Source: Deltaproteobacteria bacterium | GTDB lineage: Bacteria; Desulfobacterota; SM23-61 | Direction of reading: 5' to 3' | DNA: 64,000 nucleotides | Assembly: GCA_016875165.1 (NCBI GenBank) | Contig: VGSF01000009.1 | Coordinates: 16,068-80,067, forward strand | Shown: piece by piece, positions 60,554 to 64,000 of the stretch | Layout of the letters: every line of letters begins with the position of its first letter | How positions within the stretch are numbered: the first letter of the stretch is position 1 | The notes under the pieces: model-generated | Database searches by the model: none | The model's input: the letters and a program-made list of their open reading frames with translations, nothing else | Told to the model about the DNA's origin: nothing | Translations under genes and position numbers: made by a program

Positions 60554-60755
60554 TTTTGGGATATTCGATGCAGAACAACACCCCTATGAAGGGAGATGAG
60601 AAAGGAGGAAGAAGGATGAGGAATTCGGAGAAAAACAAGAAATTTTCTGGGACAGGGGGAAAGATGATATCCCGGCGGGGTTTCCTAAAGGGAGTAGGAG
60701 CTTTAGGGTTGGGCCTGGCCGCGGCATCGTCGCTCGGAAAAGTTGCTTCGGCTCA
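60554..60755 (+). repeat. Direct repeat copy 2: leader and Tat signal of the second solute-binding protein
   Basis: Same as 58784-58985 apart from about four substitutions (AAG/AGG, GTATC/ATATC, CGGG/CGGA, CAA/CAG). It carries the Shine-Dalgarno and Tat signal of the second gene. Confidence 0.85.
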
Positions 60756-62001
60756 GCCCAAGGGCCCAGTAAAACTATCCTTATGGACATGGGAAAACCC
60801 GCAGCAACGTCCTTGGATCCACAAACGCGTGAAAATGTTCATGGAGAAAAATAAGGGTGTTCAGGTCGACTTCCAGTGGTTTACATTTACCGACCTGGGG
60901 AAGAAAGTTTCTGTTGGTTATGCAACCGGTACAGCGCCGGAAGGATTTTCAACCGGGACTTGGCTCATGCCGACTTGGTTAACCCGGAATATGATTGCTC
61001 CGATGGATGTCAAAAAATTAGGTTATTCCTCGCTGCAAGCCTTCATCGACGATTATCCGAAGGCTTTTATCGCAAGTGCGGTAAAAGGGGGTAAAGTTTA
61101 TGGGTATCCCATATATTTCTATGGGTTTATAAATTACCTGAACACTAATCATTTTAAGGAAGCGGGGCTTGACCCCGTAAGAGATCAACCGAAGACTTGG
61201 GAAGAGTTAGGTGAGGTCGCAAAAAAACTCGCCATTAAGAAGGGGACTAAGTTTGAACGACAGGGTTTCAAGTTTGCTATGCACGCAGCCATGTGGACCA
61301 TGGTTCAGTTCAATCCCATCCTTCATCAATGTGGAGGAAGCTGGTTTGATAAGGACGGGAAATGTACGCTAAATAGCCAAGCTGGTGTTAGAGCTATGAC
61401 GATCCGTGCATCCATTATTCGGAAATATGGCGCAGAGGACCCGGCAGACACGATCGCCACCTCCCCCTTGCCTATGATGGATTTTCTGAAGGAAAAGACC
61501 GCTATGTTCAGCACCCACCAGATCCCACCGGCCGCGGTCAAGTCGCAAAACGAAAAAATGGCAGCAGAGGAATATTATCGACCGGTACAGATGCCGGGAG
61601 TTGATCCCAACAAGCGGTATCCTTCGGCGTATGGGTTTAACTTTGTGATAAATGTTAATGCCTCCAAAGAAAAGCAGGAAGTCCTCCATGACCTTTATCA
61701 GTTCATCATGAGCGACTTGATAGACTGCTGGAAGGATACGCAACCATTCACTCCGGCTCGGAAAAGCGGATGGGCTGATGATCCTCAGGTTAAGGGCTTT
61801 CCGCATCTGGATGAGATTATAAAGGCTCGGGATAATGGAGTATTCCTTCCTGAGACGCCTATCTATAACGAATTAGCCGATATTATCCATCAGGCAGTCC
61901 AGAGGGTGACGTTGGATAATGCGGATATCAAGAGAACTTTGGATGAAGCGGCGGCTCAGGTGGACAAAGCAAGCGAGGAGTTTAAAACCAAGAAATCATA
62001 G
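60616..62001 (+). CDS. ABC sugar solute-binding protein, Tat-exported; native-composition copy
   Basis: About 461 residues from ATG 60616. SRRGFLKGVGALGLGLAAASS Tat signal, mature LSLWTWENPQQRPWIHKRVKMFM and the same fold and order of motifs as the upstream copy (YATGTAPEGFSTGTWL, YGYPIYFYGFINYL, FKFAMHAAMWTMVQF). Codon use matches the host, and it directly precedes the two permease genes, so it is probably the resident partner of the ABC transporter. The ORF track extends the N-terminus 80 codons into the GC-rich gap. It ends 10 bases before the permease TTG. Confidence 0.87.
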   Translation: MRNSEKNKKFSGTGGKMISRRGFLKGVGALGLGLAAASSLGKVASAQPKGPVKLSLWTWENPQQRPWIHKRVKMFMEKNKGVQVDFQWFTFTDLGKKVSVGYATGTAPEGFSTGTWLMPTWLTRNMIAPMDVKKLGYSSLQAFIDDYPKAFIASAVKGGKVYGYPIYFYGFINYLNTNHFKEAGLDPVRDQPKTWEELGEVAKKLAIKKGTKFERQGFKFAMHAAMWTMVQFNPILHQCGGSWFDKDGKCTLNSQAGVRAMTIRASIIRKYGAEDPADTIATSPLPMMDFLKEKTAMFSTHQIPPAAVKSQNEKMAAEEYYRPVQMPGVDPNKRYPSAYGFNFVINVNASKEKQEVLHDLYQFIMSDLIDCWKDTQPFTPARKSGWADDPQVKGFPHLDEIIKARDNGVFLPETPIYNELADIIHQAVQRVTLDNADIKRTLDEAAAQVDKASEEFKTKKS

Positions 62002-62011
62002 AGGTGAAGCG

Positions 62012-62926
62012 TTGATTACCATAGGGCGATCTCAAGTCTCCATATCTCCGTGGAAGTTAAGTTATGGTTCCCGAATTCAATTCTGGGGTATTCTCTTCAT
62101 CCTCCCGACGATACTTTTCTTCATGGTTTTTAAATATGGACCAATGGGTTGGGCCATTTATCTGAGTTTCACTGGATACGATATCGTTACCGAACCCAAA
62201 TACATCGGCTTGAATAACTACATCAGCATTTTTCAAGATCCGATGTTTCTCCAGGCCCTCAACAATACCTTGGTCTATATCGTCGGTTCCACGATTGCGA
62301 TTACCGTTTTAGGACTTGGGCTTGCCCTAATCATCAATACGGGAATTCGGGGCGCCCGTTTTTTTATGAGCAGCATGTTTTTGACCAACATCATGCCAAT
62401 CCTGGCAGTCTGCTTGGTGTGGCGATTTCTTTTTCACCCCCATGGTTTGGTCAATCAATTGTTGGCCCCCTTTGGCTTGGGGCGGATTGATTGGCTCACT
62501 AATTCGAACTTGGCCTTGCCGGCCATTATCATCGTTACCGCCTGGCGCTTTGCGCCCTATTTTATGGTCGTCTTTCTCGCCGGCCTCCTGGCGGTCCCCA
62601 AAGAGATTTACGAAGCGGCCGACATCGACGGGGCGACGTGGGTCTCACGGTTCTTCCGGATTACGCTCCCGATGATCTCCCCCATTGTTTTTTTTGTTAT
62701 CGTTGTTTCGGCCCTGCTATGTGCGCGCATATTTTTGATGCCGTTCATTATTACTGGCGGTGGACCTGGAGGAGCAACGCGGGTCTTATCCATGCTCATC
62801 TATGAAACCGGATTCTCTTACTTAAAAATGGGTCGGGCAGCGGCCATTTCTGTTGTCCTTTTTCTCATTATGATGTGTTTTACGATTATTCAAATTCGCC
62901 TCTTTTCGAAAGGTGAGGAGCATTAA
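62012..62926 (+). CDS. ABC sugar transporter permease (MalF/UgpA-like)
   Basis: About 304 residues from TTG 62012, with GAGGTG four bases upstream. MITIGRSQVSISPW leads into six transmembrane helices (FWGILFILPTILFFMVFKYGP, TLVYIVGSTIAITVLGLGLALII, and others). EAA motif: EIYEAADIDGATWVSRFFRITLPMISP, which docks with the ABC ATPase. The ORF track begins 93 bases early. It overlaps nothing and is followed immediately by the second permease (TAA at 62924-62926, ATG at 62927). No ATPase is within the window; a shared MsmK-type ATPase or a gene beyond the right edge is likely. Confidence 0.88.
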   Translation: MITIGRSQVSISPWKLSYGSRIQFWGILFILPTILFFMVFKYGPMGWAIYLSFTGYDIVTEPKYIGLNNYISIFQDPMFLQALNNTLVYIVGSTIAITVLGLGLALIINTGIRGARFFMSSMFLTNIMPILAVCLVWRFLFHPHGLVNQLLAPFGLGRIDWLTNSNLALPAIIIVTAWRFAPYFMVVFLAGLLAVPKEIYEAADIDGATWVSRFFRITLPMISPIVFFVIVVSALLCARIFLMPFIITGGGPGGATRVLSMLIYETGFSYLKMGRAAAISVVLFLIMMCFTIIQIRLFSKGEEH

Positions 62927-63763
62927 ATGAGGAAACAATTGTCTTTCTTCTGGAGTTTCGAATGGCTGGGAATGTTGCCCCTGGCGGCTTTAACCTTCTT
63001 GATTATTTTGCCTATCATCTGGATGCTCTCCACATCCTTTCAGAGTGGAGAAAAGATGTTTCAATTAACTACGGAATGGATTCCCACCGTTTTACACCCG
63101 GAAAATTATCCCAATGCCCTTTCCCGAGGCGCCTTTCCTCGTTTTTTTCTAAATAGCTTCATTGTCTCGGCTACCGTAATGTTGGGAAACTTGGTTTTCT
63201 GTACTTTGGCCGGATACGGGCTCGCGAAATATCGCATCCGGGGGGACAAGATCATATTATTGCTGATCCTGAGCACCTTAATGCTGCCGATGGAAGTAAC
63301 TTTGGTTCCCACCTTTTTGATCATCCGCAAATTAGATTGGCTTAATACCTATCAGGGAATTTTTGCGCCTCTTCTCGTGGATGCCTTTGGGGTTTTTTTA
63401 ATGCGGCAATTCATTCTTAAGATTCCAACAGACTATCTGGAAGCTGCCCGGATTGATGGCGCCGGGGAGTTCAAAATCTTCTGGAAAATTATTCTTCCCC
63501 AGTGCAAACCGGCTATTGCCACGATGGCTATCTTTTCTTTCCGAGACAGCTGGGATCAGTTTATCTGGCCCTTGGTAGTTGTTTCAGTCGATGAATATCG
63601 AACCTACCCCTTGGGCCTGGTCCGCTTTGGCGAGGATTATGGAAATCCCCCTACCGAGCAAATGGCCATTGCGGTTCTGGCGACGATTCCTGTATTTCTT
63701 GTTTTCTGGATCCTGCAAAGGAGTCTGCGTACTGGATTCACGATGAGCGGGCTTAAAGGATAA
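62927..63763 (+). CDS. ABC sugar transporter permease (MalG/UgpE-like)
   Basis: 278 residues, six helices (LGMLPLAALTFLIILPIIWMLSTSF at the N-terminus, FLNSFIVSATVMLGNLVFCTLAGYGLAKY next). EAA motif: TDYLEAARIDGAGEFKIFWKIILPQCKPA. It pairs with the MalF-like protein to form the membrane channel. GAGGAGCATTAA of the previous gene supplies its Shine-Dalgarno. The start ATG touches the stop of the upstream gene. C-terminus (MSGLKG) is usual. Confidence 0.9.
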   Translation: MRKQLSFFWSFEWLGMLPLAALTFLIILPIIWMLSTSFQSGEKMFQLTTEWIPTVLHPENYPNALSRGAFPRFFLNSFIVSATVMLGNLVFCTLAGYGLAKYRIRGDKIILLLILSTLMLPMEVTLVPTFLIIRKLDWLNTYQGIFAPLLVDAFGVFLMRQFILKIPTDYLEAARIDGAGEFKIFWKIILPQCKPAIATMAIFSFRDSWDQFIWPLVVVSVDEYRTYPLGLVRFGEDYGNPPTEQMAIAVLATIPVFLVFWILQRSLRTGFTMSGLKG

Positions 63764-63765
63764 AT

Positions 63766-63915
63766 ATGTCTAAGAAGGGAAGGTTGGGGATCTCAGAGAA
63801 GGAGGTGAACTTAGGGAGAAGCAAAGGAAAGAGAGAGGAAATGACAGAAGAAGAGGCAATCAATGCACACCATGATATTGTCAAAAGTTTTATGAAAAAT
63901 AGGGGGGAGATATGA
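63766..63915 (+). CDS. Small ORF after the permeases, doubtful
   Basis: 49 codons from ATG 63766, two bases after the permease stop. It has an internal ATG 63841 preceded by GAGAGGAA that would give MTEEEAINAHHDIVKSFMKNRGEI. The C-terminal part looks more protein-like than the first 25 codons. It may be a small regulatory peptide or chance. No family was recognised. The rest of the window (63916-64000) shows no gene. Confidence 0.3.
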   Translation: MSKKGRLGISEKEVNLGRSKGKREEMTEEEAINAHHDIVKSFMKNRGEI

Positions 63916-64000
63916 GAATCGGAAAACGTGGTGGATTTTGGGGAGGGCGGAAGTTACCCACAGCCCCTCCGCTCTCCTGCTCCTGAAGGGCGTCGCTCCG

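Overview
The window looks like a chromosomal segment of a strictly anaerobic, Gram-negative bacterium of the Desulfobacterota (old Deltaproteobacteria) type. This is inferred from the gene families: a ferredoxin-dependent 2-oxoacid oxidoreductase, TRAP uptake, lipoproteins and Tat substrates, thiolase/DUF35 pairs, and a replication core around oriC. No rRNA is present to place it, so the assignment is tentative. Base composition is mixed (about 50% GC by eye), AT-rich around dnaA/dnaN and strikingly GC-rich at 59.0-60.5 kb.

Layout. 0-2.6 kb: a scrap of defence-type DNA, with a possible HsdM tail, an AAA ATPase and a broken OLD-like AAA ATPase. 2.8-9.7 kb: PHP phosphoesterase, threonylcarbamoyl-AMP synthase, a four-subunit 2-oxoacid:ferredoxin oxidoreductase operon followed by an E1-like protein, and a LOG-family protein. 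10-25 kb: tRNA-Leu, a LysM lytic transglycosylase, then the housekeeping run moeA-rpsF-rpsR-rplI-dnaB-dnaA-oriC-dnaN-gyrB-gyrA-gpsA. recF is not between dnaN and gyrB. The dnaA-dnaN gap carries a DnaA box followed by a clean DnaA-trio array, so the replication origin can be placed almost to the base. 25-26 kb: a lipoprotein and an FmdB-like zinc ribbon.

26.8-37.5 kb: a catabolic locus. Two thiolase-fold proteins and two DUF35 OB-fold/zinc proteins on the plus strand converge on a TRAP transporter (DctP, DctQ, DctM), an SDR dehydrogenase and an AMP-forming acyl-CoA ligase on the minus strand. A coherent reading is uptake of an organic acid, CoA activation, oxidation and C-C cleavage. Both thiolase-like proteins appear to lack the usual nucleophilic Cys and the GHP histidine, which points to aldolase-like or other chemistry.

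38.1-51.8 kb: a defence island. An XRE-HTH/SNF2 helicase/DUF3883 fusion is followed by a DUF1016 nuclease-like protein, a four-helix-bundle (S23/Avd-like) protein on a repeat-bounded cassette, a DUF1156 adenine methylase and a DUF499 ATPase. After it come a DUF72 protein, a PIN toxin/antitoxin pair and a remnant resembling DndC.

52-64 kb: a membrane HExxH protein, then a sugar-metabolism stretch. It contains a circularly permuted cofactor-independent phosphoglycerate mutase, a divergent type II dehydroquinase-like protein, a cupin, a cupin-type phosphoglucose isomerase, an RpiR regulator, two tandem Tat-exported ABC solute-binding proteins (the first a GC-rich chimera) and two ABC permeases.

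At least four families of short palindromic elements fill the intergenic spaces, mainly between 26 and 52 kb. The most distinctive has one set of terminal repeats (TTGATGATCTCGTAAAAAGTC) around two unrelated palindromic cores. The strongest leads are the permuted phosphoglycerate mutase, the helicase/DUF1156/DUF499 locus with its leaderless consensus promoter, the leader-capture chimera of the sugar-binding protein, and the paired thiolase/DUF35 module.
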